From an uncultured Collinsella sp. (GTDB taxonomy: Bacteria; Actinomycetota; Coriobacteriia; Coriobacteriales; Coriobacteriaceae), in NCBI GenBank assembly GCA_958443615.1, contig CAUCLI010000001.1, positions 248,001 through 312,000 on the forward strand: a DNA stretch of 64,000 nt. The letters run 5' to 3'. Both the position numbers and the translations under genes were made by a program. Below, piece by piece: positions 1 to 7,941 of this stretch. The notes beneath the pieces are model-generated. The model was given only the letters and a program-made list of their open reading frames with translations. It made no database searches and was not told the origin of the DNA. Each line of letters opens with the position of its first letter. Within the stretch, counting starts at the first letter, position 1.

Positions 1-94
1 TGGTGCGGCTCCTCTCGACGTCTCATTGCTTCATTCTACCGCGTGGGCGACCGGCGTTGGGTGCCGTCGCGCCATGCGATTCGGGTGGACGGAA

Positions 95-718
95 TCACGC
101 CGTCTCGCCGAAAACCCCGCTCGCGCGATACGCGGCGACGAGGTCGTCCAGGTGCATGCGGGCGTTGGCGGGGCTGGTGGAGGGGAGCTCGACAAGTTCG
201 ATCCCGCGTTGGGTGAGCGCAGGCCCGTCAAATCGGCGGCAGAGTTGGGCGGCTTTGCCGCCGGTGGTGCAAACCGTCTCGATGGGGGCGGCATCGAGGA
301 TTCGCGCGAGGTCGTTGGGTTCTGGGTTGGCGATGCTTGCGTCGCTCGCCCCAGCGATGTCGCATGCCGCCAAGACGTCCCACAGCGCGATGCGGTGCGC
401 CAACAGGAACGCGCGCCGCGCGTCGTTATCGATGAGCTCGTGATCGCGAAGGCCGTGCAGGCGCTCCATCACGCGCCAGAAGCGGTTTTGAGGGTGGCCG
501 TAGTAGAAACCGACCTCGCGCGAGCGGGGCGAGGGCATGGTCCCGAGCACGAGCACGCGCGACCGCCCATCGAATATCGGGTCGAGCGTATGGGCGACGC
601 GCGCGGCCGCCGCCCCGTCCTGCAAGCCAACGCGCGCGGCCGCCGCCCCGTCCTGCAAGCCGACGCGCACGGCGGCCGCCCCGTCCTGGAGGTCCCCCTC
701 TTTTGCGGCCTCACTCAT
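95..718 (-). CDS. DNA-deoxyinosine glycosylase (UDG superfamily)
   Basis: Base-excision repair enzyme of the uracil-DNA glycosylase superfamily that removes hypoxanthine (deaminated adenine) from DNA. After a 33-residue repetitive N-terminus the protein reads LDPIFDGRSRVLVLGTMPSP, then FYYGHPQNRFW. The GTMPS and YGHPxNxFW motifs are the active-site loops of the hypoxanthine-DNA glycosylase family (UDG family 6). The N-terminus holds three 11-residue copies of LQDGAAA(V/A)RVG encoded by 33-bp tandem repeats; the family normally starts close to LDPIFDG, so this is an added extension. The start at 718 overlaps the end of the upstream M16 peptidase gene by 8 bp, so the two are probably co-transcribed. 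The fold is well supported; the exact substrate comes from family knowledge. Confidence 0.85.
   Translation of the reverse strand: MSEAAKEGDLQDGAAAVRVGLQDGAAAARVGLQDGAAAARVAHTLDPIFDGRSRVLVLGTMPSPRSREVGFYYGHPQNRFWRVMERLHGLRDHELIDNDARRAFLLAHRIALWDVLAACDIAGASDASIANPEPNDLARILDAAPIETVCTTGGKAAQLCRRFDGPALTQRGIELVELPSTSPANARMHLDDLVAAYRASGVFGETA
597..695. repeat. 33-bp tandem repeat inside the glycosylase gene (about 3 copies)
   Basis: Three consecutive 33-bp units, very GC-rich, in frame with the deoxyinosine glycosylase gene and encoding LQDGAAA(V/A)RVG three times. Copies 2 and 3 are nearly identical and copy 1 is slightly diverged. The unit is a multiple of three, so copy-number change would keep the reading frame. 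Confidence 0.85.
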
Positions 719-3700
719 CGGCTTCGTCGGTTCCCATGAGGTCGATGGCGTTCCAGTTCGCCTCGCTCGCCTCGATCGCCTCGCGCCCGGCGAACACGCA
801 GGCGGGGGCCTCGCGGGCGATCCGCGCGACGTCGCCCGCCAGGGCTCGAAGCGCCTCGGGCGTGGCGTCGAGCATCTGCTGGCGACGCTTCGCGCGCGTG
901 CCTTCGGGCGTCTTGCAGAAGTACTCGGCGTTGCGGCGCTTGGTCAGCGCGTACGGCTTGAGCGGGGCGTCCATGCCCGAGACGCAGCTCACGATGAAGC
1001 CCTCGAACGTGTCGGCGTCTGGGTTGAAGGCGGCGAGCCAGTCCCCCGCCGCCTCGATGCGCGCCAGCGAAGGGTCGATGGCGGGGTCGCGATAGGTGTA
1101 GAAGCTCGCGTGGCGCGGGCTGGGGGAGCGGAAGCCGCAGCCGTAGGCCCCGCCCTTTACGCGGATCTCGTTCCACAGGTAGTCGTAGGAAAGCGCGTTG
1201 GAGGCGACGCTCCACACGCCGTCGGTCTCGATGCCGAGCGCACGGGGGTCGCAGGCGCGGGCCAGGTACGTCACGTCGCTGGGGATGACGAACGCCTCGT
1301 GTTTGTCCTCGGGCCACGGCACGTAGAGCTCCTTGGCGGGCGCGGTGCGCGGCTCGAGCCCCAGGTCGCCCGCCGCGGCCCAGTAGCGGGCGTAGTCCTC
1401 GTCGCTTCCGGTGAAGCTCGCGACGGTGCCCGTCGAGGTGAAGACGCGGTCGCGCAGGTCGCGCAGGGTGTCGCACAGCTCGTCCTTGCGCCCGTCGAAG
1501 TTGTCGAGAAGATCGCGCAGGAACAGGTAGAAGTCCACGCCGGAGAGCTGCTGGGTGAGGATGGCGGCGGGCGAACCATAAGACATGGCGCGGGCGAGCG
1601 CGGCGCTGTGGCCGTTCATGAGGAAGCTCTGCTCCATGCCGATGCGCGTCTGCGTGAGCACATCGCGCATGCGCTCGGTGTCCTCGAAGACCGTTTCGGA
1701 CCACACCTCGCGCGGGATGCCCGCGAGCGCGTCCATCTTCTCGGACAGCGCGCCGGCCGCGACGAGCAGGCGCGGGCGCGCGAGTTTCCAGTTGGGCTGC
1801 GTGGCGACCTCGGTCGTGAAGGAGAGGAAGCCCAGGTTGGCGCACACGTAGCTGTCGAGCTCGCCGGCGCTCATGCGCTCGGTGGCGAGCTGGTTCATAA
1901 GGCGCGTGAGCACGGTCACATAGGGGAGCTCGGCAAATGAGAGGTGGGAGAGGTCGAAGTAGGTGAACGCGTAGGCGAGCTGGTGCGTGGGCAGGTCATG
2001 GCGCAGGCAGGGGACGGGCGCCTGCTCGTCGATGGCGAGTTGTGGCTCCGGGCGGGCGGGGCCGATGTCGCTCACGTGAAGGCGCGGCAAGGTGGCGCGG
2101 GCCTCGGGCGCGTCCTCGGCCTCCTGGCGCTCCCGCAGGGCGGCGACATCTTCGACGATGCGCTGCAGGTCGGCCTCGTCCATGGCGGCCTTTGCCGCGG
2201 AGAGTTCGGCCTCCTCCTCGCGCGAAGCCGCGGCGTCGTCGGCCACGGGGACGAGCTCGACGAGCGCGCAGTGGTCGCTCTCGAGGACGAGCTCGCGCAG
2301 CAGGTCCTCGAAGTAGGTGCCATCGAGCTCGCGATTGAGCTGCTCGTAAATGGGGCCGTACTCGATGCCGCGCGTGGCGGCCTCATCGGAATCGTCGTAC
2401 AGCCAGGTGCCGAGCGCGTCGCACGCGAGCGCGACGCCGTCGGCATAGCCGTAATCGCGTTGGCGCAGGTCGAACTCCTCGTTCGCGAGCACCGCCTTGA
2501 GGCGTTCGCGCGGGATGCCATCTTCGACCAGGCGGCGGCACTCGTCTTCGATCACGCGGCGGAACTCGCGCGCGACCTCGGGTTTTGCATTCTGCAGGAT
2601 GATGAGCGTGTGCGGCTGCAAAAGATCGCCGGATGTGTAGCTCACCACGTTGCCGCCCAGGCCGGCGGCGAGGATGGCCTTCTTCACGGGCGCCTCGTTG
2701 GTGCCCATGAGCGCGTCGATGAGGACGTCGGCTGCCACGAGGCGCTTGCGATCGGACGCATCGCCGATCACGTACGCCATGCCGACCAGCGCGTTGTCCG
2801 GCGTGGTGGCCATCTCGACGCGTTCGTAATCGCAGACGAGCGGCTCTTGGCGGTCGAGCGGGTTGGGCTCGCCCGTCGTTGCGGCGCCATCGGTCGAATG
2901 GGAGTCGGGCGTCGCATCGGCCTCGGCATCGCGGGTGGCCTGCAGCGCGCGGGCGCGCGACGCCTCGTCGCGCAGGCGGGGTGCGTCGCCCAGGTAGCGC
3001 TCGTCCAAAAACGCGAGCTCACGCTCGACCGACATGTCGCCGTAGAGCACGATGTAGCTGTTCGCGAGATTGTAGTGGCGCGCGTGCGTGTCGAGGAAAT
3101 CCTCGTAGGTGAGTTGCGGGATGGCGCGCGGGTCCCCGCCCGACTCGCAGGCATACGCGGTGTCGGGGAACAGCGCGCGGTTGATCGCGTCGTCGAGCAC
3201 GCTCATCGGGTCGGAGAGCGCGCCCTTCATCTCGTTGAAGACCACGCCGTTGTAACGGAGGGCGCCCTCCGTGAGCGGTGCGCCCTCGGGGACGTCGAGC
3301 TCGTAGTGCCAGCCCTCCTGCTCGAAAATCGCCCGCTTGGTATAGATGGCGGGATTGAGCACCGCATCCATGTAGACGTCCATGAGGTTGAGCAGGTCCT
3401 GCTCGTTGGTGGTCGCCACCGGGTAAACGGTCTTGTCCGGATAGGTCATGGCGTTCAGGAACGTCTGCATGGAACTCTTGATGAGGTCGACGAACGGCTC
3501 CTTTACCGGGAACTTTGCCGAACCGCAGAGCACCGAGTGCTCGAGGATGTGGAACACGCCGGTATCGTCGGTCGGCGGGGTCTTGAAGGCGATGGAGAAC
3601 GCCTTGTTCTCGTCCTCGCAGGCAAGGTAGAGCAGGCGCGCGCCGGATGCGCGATGGTGCATGACGTAGGCGTCGGCATCGAGCTCGGGAAGCACCTTGC

Positions 3701-3785
3701 AGGACGTGACGTCGAAACCGGAGATGGTCGATCCCGCGGGCAGGGTGGCGCGGGCGTGCTCGCGGGCGGGGGAGGGTTGGTTCAT
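711..3785 (-). CDS. M16C zinc metallopeptidase (presequence protease / insulinase family)
   Basis: Large (1024-residue) peptidase of the pitrilysin/insulinase clan, M16C subfamily, which degrades oligopeptides inside a closed chamber. The inverted zinc motif HxxEH is visible as HILEH at residues 79-83, followed by SVLCGSAKFPVKEPF, typical of PreP/M16C. Full length for the family (about 970-1030), with both M16 halves on one chain. The start at 3785 (MNQPSPAREH) was chosen because AAAGGAG lies just upstream; an open frame 24 codons longer has no such site. A -10-like TATACT lies on this strand at 3820-3825. The stop overlaps the glycosylase start by 8 bp. Probably cytosolic peptide turnover; no signal peptide is seen. 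Confidence 0.93.
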   Translation of the reverse strand: MNQPSPAREHARATLPAGSTISGFDVTSCKVLPELDADAYVMHHRASGARLLYLACEDENKAFSIAFKTPPTDDTGVFHILEHSVLCGSAKFPVKEPFVDLIKSSMQTFLNAMTYPDKTVYPVATTNEQDLLNLMDVYMDAVLNPAIYTKRAIFEQEGWHYELDVPEGAPLTEGALRYNGVVFNEMKGALSDPMSVLDDAINRALFPDTAYACESGGDPRAIPQLTYEDFLDTHARHYNLANSYIVLYGDMSVERELAFLDERYLGDAPRLRDEASRARALQATRDAEADATPDSHSTDGAATTGEPNPLDRQEPLVCDYERVEMATTPDNALVGMAYVIGDASDRKRLVAADVLIDALMGTNEAPVKKAILAAGLGGNVVSYTSGDLLQPHTLIILQNAKPEVAREFRRVIEDECRRLVEDGIPRERLKAVLANEEFDLRQRDYGYADGVALACDALGTWLYDDSDEAATRGIEYGPIYEQLNRELDGTYFEDLLRELVLESDHCALVELVPVADDAAASREEEAELSAAKAAMDEADLQRIVEDVAALRERQEAEDAPEARATLPRLHVSDIGPARPEPQLAIDEQAPVPCLRHDLPTHQLAYAFTYFDLSHLSFAELPYVTVLTRLMNQLATERMSAGELDSYVCANLGFLSFTTEVATQPNWKLARPRLLVAAGALSEKMDALAGIPREVWSETVFEDTERMRDVLTQTRIGMEQSFLMNGHSAALARAMSYGSPAAILTQQLSGVDFYLFLRDLLDNFDGRKDELCDTLRDLRDRVFTSTGTVASFTGSDEDYARYWAAAGDLGLEPRTAPAKELYVPWPEDKHEAFVIPSDVTYLARACDPRALGIETDGVWSVASNALSYDYLWNEIRVKGGAYGCGFRSPSPRHASFYTYRDPAIDPSLARIEAAGDWLAAFNPDADTFEGFIVSCVSGMDAPLKPYALTKRRNAEYFCKTPEGTRAKRRQQMLDATPEALRALAGDVARIAREAPACVFAGREAIEASEANWNAIDLMGTDEADE

Positions 3786-3819
3786 ATGGGCTCCTTTATG
3801 GAGGTTGATTGCTTCGCCC

Positions 3820-3832
3820 AGTATACCCACTT
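3820..3832 (-). promoter_or_regulatory. Probable promoter -10 region of the M16C gene
   Basis: On the minus strand this reads AAGTGGGTATACT, with TATACT as a good -10 hexamer 35 bases before the start codon. Nearly the same word (AGTGGGTACACT) lies at the equivalent place before the M32 carboxypeptidase gene (7086-7097). No convincing -35 was seen. Confidence 0.45.
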
Positions 3833-4267
3833 GTCGCGCGCGCCCTGCCCGCCTCAAAGGAGGCGCCGCCGACCCGTTACCCGCTGCACATTGCTCGCCG
3901 CCCCGATGCCGACAACGCCGCCTGCCGCGTTCGATCCCGTCGCCCGCCGCGCGCGACCGGCGCCCGCTGCGCGTGGTTCGCCCGCTTTAAAGGAGCTCTG
4001 CAAAGGCGTGGATCTCACGGTTCGACAGTGGTCATTTCGACTGGAAAATGATGCCTGGCGTATAACATACGCCTCTGGCGAACGTTTTGCCCTGAAATCG
4101 GAGATCATTGCTAAAGCGGTCGTTTGCGAACTGGGGTTTTGTCGCGTCTGGTGCTTCGCGATTCGAGAAAAGGGGCCAAAACTTTCGCCAGAGGCGATGG
4201 TTTGCTCCACGCTCGCTTATAGCTTGCGGTATCGTTGTTCAGATTGACGACAAAATGGGGGATGTGC
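3833..4267. other. Intergenic region with a long-spaced inverted repeat
   Basis: No gene is recognised between the divergent M16C and DMT transporter genes. It contains an imperfect inverted repeat: about 21 bases at 4071-4090 (GCCTCTGGCGAACGTTTTGC) match the reverse complement of 4175-4195 (core TTTCGCCAGAGGC), about 84 bases apart. The composition is more AT-rich than the flanking genes. A putative RBS (GGGGGA) lies at 4257-4262. The region could be a relict repeat element or a regulatory fold in the transporter leader. Confidence 0.5.
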
Positions 4268-5329
4268 ATGACGAATACGCAGCTGGAATCGCGTGACGTT
4301 GCCGCCGGTGCGGGGCGTGGCGGTGGTGAGCCGGGATCTCTTGAGGAGCGCGAGCGCATGGGCCTGGCCTCATCCATCAAGCCCGGTGCCGACGCCGACG
4401 CCGCCTCGCGTGCCCGCCGCCGCACGGTGCGCGAGCGCCTGAACGACCGCGATTCGCGACGTCTGCTCGTCGGCGTGGTCGCCACGCTGCTCGGCGGCAT
4501 CTTCTGGGGCTTCTCCGGCACTTCCGCCAGCTACTTGTTCGCCCGCTACCAGATTGACACGATCTGGCTGCTGAGCATTCGCCAGCTTCTCGCGGGGTCC
4601 ATGTTCATGGCGGTGATCCTGCTGTTCGACCGCGCCCGATTCGTCCAGTTGCTCAAGAACCCGCGTCATCTCGCCGTCATGGCGGTGTTCACCGCGTTCG
4701 GCGTATTCGGCAACTCGTTCTCCTACCTACTTGCGGTCCGCCTGACCAACGCGGGCACGGCGACGGTCATGCAGTGCCTGCAGCTCGTGATCATCATGGT
4801 GTACACCTGCATTGTCACGCATCGCCTTCCGCGCCGTCGCGAACTCGCCGGCGTGGTGCTGGCCTTTGCGGGCGCGTTCCTCATCGCCACGGGCGGTGAT
4901 CCGAGCACCCTCGTGATCCCTCCCGAGGGCCTCGCCGTCGGCCTCATCTCCGCGGTTGGCGCCGCCTGCATGTCGATCGTGCCCACTAAGATCCTGCCGA
5001 TTTACGGCTCATCCATCGTGACCGGATCCGCGATGTTCGCATCCGGCGTCGCGATCTCGGTGTTCGTGCGTCCGTGGGAGAGCGTCCCGGCGTTCGACGC
5101 GTCCGGCTGGATCGCGCTCGCCATCCTCATCGTGGTCGGGTCCTTCCTGGCGTACAACCTGTACATGCAGGGCGTCAAGGACATCGGCAGCGTGCGCGCG
5201 AGTCTCATCGGCACGGTCGAGCCCGTGTCCGCCACGGTCACGAGCGCGCTTGTGCTGGGCACCGTGTTCGCCCCGACCGACCTGATCGGCTTCGCGCTGA
5301 TCATCGCCATGGTGTTCCTCACGGTATAG
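4268..5329 (+). CDS. DMT-superfamily transporter (EamA family)
   Basis: Integral membrane protein of about 353 residues with two EamA repeats and roughly ten hydrophobic helices, the layout of drug/metabolite transporters. After a charged cytosolic N-terminus of about 70 residues the first helix runs GVVATLLGGIFWGFSGTSAS; the second repeat carries EPVSATVTSALVLGTVF, the usual helix 9 signature (xEPVxA). EamA proteins export or import small metabolites or amino acids, and the substrate cannot be told from sequence. The start at 4268 follows GGGGGA; an upstream in-frame ATG lacks a binding site. The N-terminal extension is longer than usual. The stop is followed by a strong hairpin shared with the convergent M32 gene. 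Confidence 0.88.
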   Translation: MTNTQLESRDVAAGAGRGGGEPGSLEERERMGLASSIKPGADADAASRARRRTVRERLNDRDSRRLLVGVVATLLGGIFWGFSGTSASYLFARYQIDTIWLLSIRQLLAGSMFMAVILLFDRARFVQLLKNPRHLAVMAVFTAFGVFGNSFSYLLAVRLTNAGTATVMQCLQLVIIMVYTCIVTHRLPRRRELAGVVLAFAGAFLIATGGDPSTLVIPPEGLAVGLISAVGAACMSIVPTKILPIYGSSIVTGSAMFASGVAISVFVRPWESVPAFDASGWIALAILIVVGSFLAYNLYMQGVKDIGSVRASLIGTVEPVSATVTSALVLGTVFAPTDLIGFALIIAMVFLTV

Positions 5330-5364
5330 GTTGACCGACCGCTGCATATCGCTTGATCGAAAAA

Positions 5365-5403
5365 GAGGCGCCCGGCTCGAATCGATATCGAGCCGGGCGC
5401 CTC
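5365..5403 (-). terminator. Rho-independent terminator of the M32 gene (bidirectional hairpin)
   Basis: Perfect 16-bp inverted repeat (GAGGCGCCCGGCTCGA and its complement) with a 7-base loop. On the minus strand it is followed by CTTTTTCG, so it ends the M32 gene transcript. On the plus strand it sits 35 bases after the DMT transporter stop but lacks a T-run. Confidence 0.85.
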
Positions 5404-5520
5404 CTGCGTTGGCGCGCCTGCCGCCGCGGGAGGTCGCGGCGCGCTTTTACCTGCGGCCGGTGCGCGCCTGAGCACGAACCGGCATGAGCGCGGCCGGCCT
5501 GCGGCGAGCCAGTCCGCGCT

Positions 5521-7044
5521 TTACAGCCGATACAGGTCGCCGAACTTCTTGGCGAGGTAGTCGCAGAAGAACGTCGCGTCGAACGGCGCGCCGCACGCGC
5601 CCTCGATGATCTCGGGGGCGTCCTTGCCGCGGCCCCAGCGCCAGACCTTATCGCCCAGCCAGGCGCGCACCGGGGCGAGGTCGCCGCTGGCGCACGCCGC
5701 CTCGAGGTCGATGCCGTCGCGCTCCATCGCCGGCACGAACTGCGCGTCGTAGGCGGAGCCGAGCGCGTACGTGGGGAAGTAGCCGAAGCTGCCGCCGCTC
5801 CAGTGCGTGTCCTGCAGCGCGCCCATGGCGTTGTTGGGGACTTCGAGGCCGAGGTACTTGCGGGTGAGGTCTGCCCACAGGCCGGGCACGTCCTTGGCGG
5901 TCGCCTCGCCGGAGAACAGCAGGCGCTCGATCTCGTAGCGGATCATGATGTGCAGCGGGTAGGTGAGCTCGTCGGCCTCGGTGCGGATGAGCGACGGAGT
6001 CGCGATGTTGACCGCGCGGTACAGCTCGTCCTCGCTCACGCCGTTGTAGACCTCGGGGACATGGCGGCGGAGCAGCCCCAGCAGCGGGGTCATGAACGCG
6101 CGGCTGCGGCCGACGGTGTTCTCGAAGAAGCGGCTCTGGCTCTCGTGGATGCCCATGGAGGTGCCGCCCTCGAGGCAGGTGCGCGCGTAGGCCGGGTCGA
6201 CCCCCAGCTCGTAGGCGGCGTGCCCCGCCTCGTGGATGATCGAGTAGACGTTGGACATCAGGTTGTCCTCGTAGATGTGGGTCGCCACGCGGGCGTCACC
6301 CACCGAGAAGCCCTCGGAGAAGGGGTGCTCCGTAAAGGCGAGGCAGGTGTCGGCGTCGTTCAGGCCGACGAGGCGCATCAGGTCGAAGGACAGCGCGCGC
6401 TGGGTGGCGTCGCTCACGCGTGCGGTGAGGAAGGGCGCCTCGGGCTGCTCGCCGCGCTCGCCGATTGCCTGGACGAGCGGCACGACCGTCTCGCGCACCT
6501 GGCCGAAGAAGCGGTCGAACGCGGCGGAGTCCATGCCGCGCTCATACTGGTCGAGCCAGACGTCGTAGGGGTCGCGCGTGTCGTCGAGATAGGCGGCTTG
6601 GCGATTGAGCGCCTCGACGATGCGGTCGATATAAGGCTCGAAGCTCGCCCAGTCGTCCGCGACCTTCGCCTTGTGCCACACGGCGTCGGCCTCGCAGGTG
6701 AGGCGGCTCCATGCCTCGACCTCCTCGGTGGGGAAGGCGAGGGCCTCGCGCTGGTCGCGCGCGAGGGTGCGGACCTGGGCCGCGAGTTTGGGATCGCAGA
6801 TCTCGCCCGCGGCGACGCTCTTCTCGAGCTCGCCCACGAGGGCGACGGCGTCATCGCTGGTGAGAAGCTCGTGATGTTCGCCGGCGAGGGCCGCCATCGC
6901 CTCGCCGCGCGCGGCGGCGCCGTTCTCGGGGGCGATGGTGGCGCCGTCGAACTCGGCGATCTTCATGAGGTAGGAGCGGGTCCAGAGCTTGTTCTCGAGC
7001 GCATCGAGGCGCGCGGTGAGCTCGGCGGAGTTGGTCTCGGGCAT
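5521..7044 (-). CDS. M32 family metallocarboxypeptidase (carboxypeptidase Taq-like)
   Basis: Cytosolic zinc carboxypeptidase of 507 residues, the normal M32 length. The zinc motif HEXXH is present as HEAGH at residues 271-275, with the family signature HESQSRFFEN about 30 residues later supplying the third ligand region. M32 enzymes release C-terminal residues with broad specificity. The start at 7044 (MPETNSAELTARLDALE) is set by AAAAGGAGG immediately upstream; the longer frame runs through a repeat element and is not credible. Transcription probably begins near 7086-7097 and stops at the hairpin at 5365-5403. A REP-like element lies just upstream at 7098-7205. Confidence 0.94.
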   Translation of the reverse strand: MPETNSAELTARLDALENKLWTRSYLMKIAEFDGATIAPENGAAARGEAMAALAGEHHELLTSDDAVALVGELEKSVAAGEICDPKLAAQVRTLARDQREALAFPTEEVEAWSRLTCEADAVWHKAKVADDWASFEPYIDRIVEALNRQAAYLDDTRDPYDVWLDQYERGMDSAAFDRFFGQVRETVVPLVQAIGERGEQPEAPFLTARVSDATQRALSFDLMRLVGLNDADTCLAFTEHPFSEGFSVGDARVATHIYEDNLMSNVYSIIHEAGHAAYELGVDPAYARTCLEGGTSMGIHESQSRFFENTVGRSRAFMTPLLGLLRRHVPEVYNGVSEDELYRAVNIATPSLIRTEADELTYPLHIMIRYEIERLLFSGEATAKDVPGLWADLTRKYLGLEVPNNAMGALQDTHWSGGSFGYFPTYALGSAYDAQFVPAMERDGIDLEAACASGDLAPVRAWLGDKVWRWGRGKDAPEIIEGACGAPFDATFFCDYLAKKFGDLYRL

Positions 7045-7085
7045 GAGGCCTCCTTTTCCAGGTGGATGTGCGGTCATTGCCCTTG

Positions 7086-7097
7086 AGTGTACCCACT
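7086..7097 (-). promoter_or_regulatory. Probable promoter -10 region of the M32 gene
   Basis: On the minus strand AGTGGGTACACT, nearly the same word as AGTGGGTATACT before the M16C peptidase gene, 42 bases before the start codon. The adjacent REP-like element starts one base further upstream (7098), so any -35 would lie inside the repeat. Confidence 0.4.
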
Positions 7098-7205
7098 GAT
7101 GTGCAATAGGGGACGGGTGCGTTTTACACATCGTCCGTACCCGCGATCGCCCCATCGACCCACGACCGCCCATGTGTAAAACGCACCCGTCCCCGATCGC
7201 ACATC
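7098..7205. repeat. REP-like element, two-armed (copy 1)
   Basis: Two 35-base arms, 7098-7132 and 7171-7205, in inverted orientation with about 31 of 35 matching positions and a 38-base spacer. Each arm begins GATGTG and ends ACACATC or CACATC, with the core GGGGACGGGTGCGTTTTACA. The same core recurs at 28878-28984 and, as single arms, at 7706-7740 and 36722-36758. It is intergenic and non-coding. Such long-range palindromes resemble REP/BIME elements; no transposase is linked to it here. Confidence 0.8.
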
Positions 7206-7295
7206 CGACCGGCCCGCCTGCCGCCGCTTGTAGCACTCTGGGGCGCGCCGTGTCCCTCCTCTCGCCGGAGAGCTCAAAACGTACACCCATGTGTT

Positions 7296-7412
7296 AACGG
7301 CGAGGTGTTCCAGATGCCGTGGTCGGTGGTGTACAACCTCGACCGAGGCACGGCGAAGGTCTGCATGGGCGGCAAGTGCGACGAGGCTCACGAGCTCAAG
7401 ATCGTGGAATAG
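7296..7412 (+). pseudogene. C-terminal fragment of a choloylglycine-hydrolase-like (linear amide hydrolase) gene
   Basis: One frame reads NGEVFQMPWSVVYNLDRGTA, then KVCMGGKCDEAHELKIVE and stop. WSVVYNLDRGTA followed by a short strand and stop is how linear-amide C-N hydrolases (choloylglycine hydrolase / C45 type, N-terminal-nucleophile fold) end. There is no start codon, no nucleophile Cys and no upstream coding sequence in this frame (upstream lies the REP-like element), so about 38 residues of a 320-350-residue enzyme remain. A perfect 12-bp hairpin follows. Likely a deletion remnant left by rearrangement at the repeat. The family match is made by eye. Confidence 0.5.
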
Positions 7413-7446
7413 CGGAGACGCTCGGCAGAGAGGGCGCGCGACCCGA

Positions 7447-7481
7447 GCTTCAGCCGGCGCGCGACCCGAGCCGGCTGAAGC
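7447..7481 (+). terminator. Hairpin after the hydrolase remnant
   Basis: GCTTCAGCCGGC and its exact complement, 12-bp arms around an 11-base loop, 34 bases after the remnant's stop codon. There is no T-run, so it is either a decayed terminator or a stable RNA fold. Confidence 0.4.
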
Positions 7482-7516
7482 ACACCGCGGGCGGGCCCAT
7501 CTCGCCCATCGCGATG

Positions 7517-7525
7517 TGCTATCAT
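7517..7525 (+). promoter_or_regulatory. Extended -10 promoter of the pheST leader
   Basis: TGCTATCAT: an extended -10 (TGnTATCAT) placed so that transcription would start near 7531, just before the T-box stem I. No good -35 is visible, as often seen with extended -10 promoters. Confidence 0.45.
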
Positions 7526-7530
7526 CTTGA

Positions 7531-7890
7531 CCACTGCGTTGACGGAGAGGTCGGGCCTCACCGCATCGCCGCAAAGAGAGGGAGGGCCACCGGCTGCGAG
7601 CCCACCCGCGGCGATGAGCCCCGAGTTCACTCCCGAGCTGCGACCTGAACGGCAGTCTTGCGGCCAGGGGCCTCGGCCCCAGATCGCCCGAGACGTCGGG
7701 GACGCGATGTGTAATTTGCACCCGTCCCCAATTGCACATGCCAAGTAGGGGAGCCGCGCGCCCGCGCGACATCGGGCAAAAGAGGGTTCGCCGGGCAGAC
7801 ATCCGGCGGCCAAGCAAGGTGGTACCGCGGAATTTCATCCGTCCTTGGGAGTGCGAGCGATCGCACGATCCCGAGGGCGGATTTTTCTAT
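7531..7890 (+). promoter_or_regulatory. T-box riboswitch (tRNA-Phe responsive) controlling pheS-pheT
   Basis: Leader RNA that senses uncharged tRNA and allows read-through into the synthetase genes. Stem I is visible: basal pairing GGTCG (7549-7553) with CGACC (7641-7645), and a 9-bp upper helix CATCGCCGC (7564-7572) with GCGGCGATG (7608-7616). The internal loop on the 3' side contains TTC (7626-7628), a Phe specifier codon. The T-box AAGGTGGTACCGCGG lies at 7816-7830; its TGGT would pair with an ACCA tRNA 3' end. It is followed by a terminator: ATCCGTCC...GGGCGGAT, then TTTTT (7882-7886). A single REP-like arm (7706-7740) occupies the linker between stem I and the antiterminator. Confidence 0.9.
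7706..7740. repeat. REP-like single arm inside the T-box leader (copy 2)
   Basis: A 35-base arm of the same family as 7098-7205: starts GATGTGTAA, contains GCACCCGTCCCC and ends TGCACATG. By itself it can fold (ATGTG..AATT with AATT..CACAT). It sits in the T-box linker where stem II/III would normally be. Confidence 0.75.
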
Positions 7891-7941
7891 GGAGCAAATC
7901 GGCGCCGCGCCCCGGCGCCGTTTGAAAGGAGAGGGGATACG

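Noticed and set aside
3854..4210. A 118-codon minus-strand frame upstream of the DMT transporter gene
   Set aside because: Crosses the inverted repeat, has no RBS and no recognisable domain.
1944..4247. A 767-codon plus-strand frame opposite the M16C peptidase gene
   Set aside because: Mirror of a real gene with HILEH and full-length M16C; it continues into non-coding DNA and has no recognisable domain.
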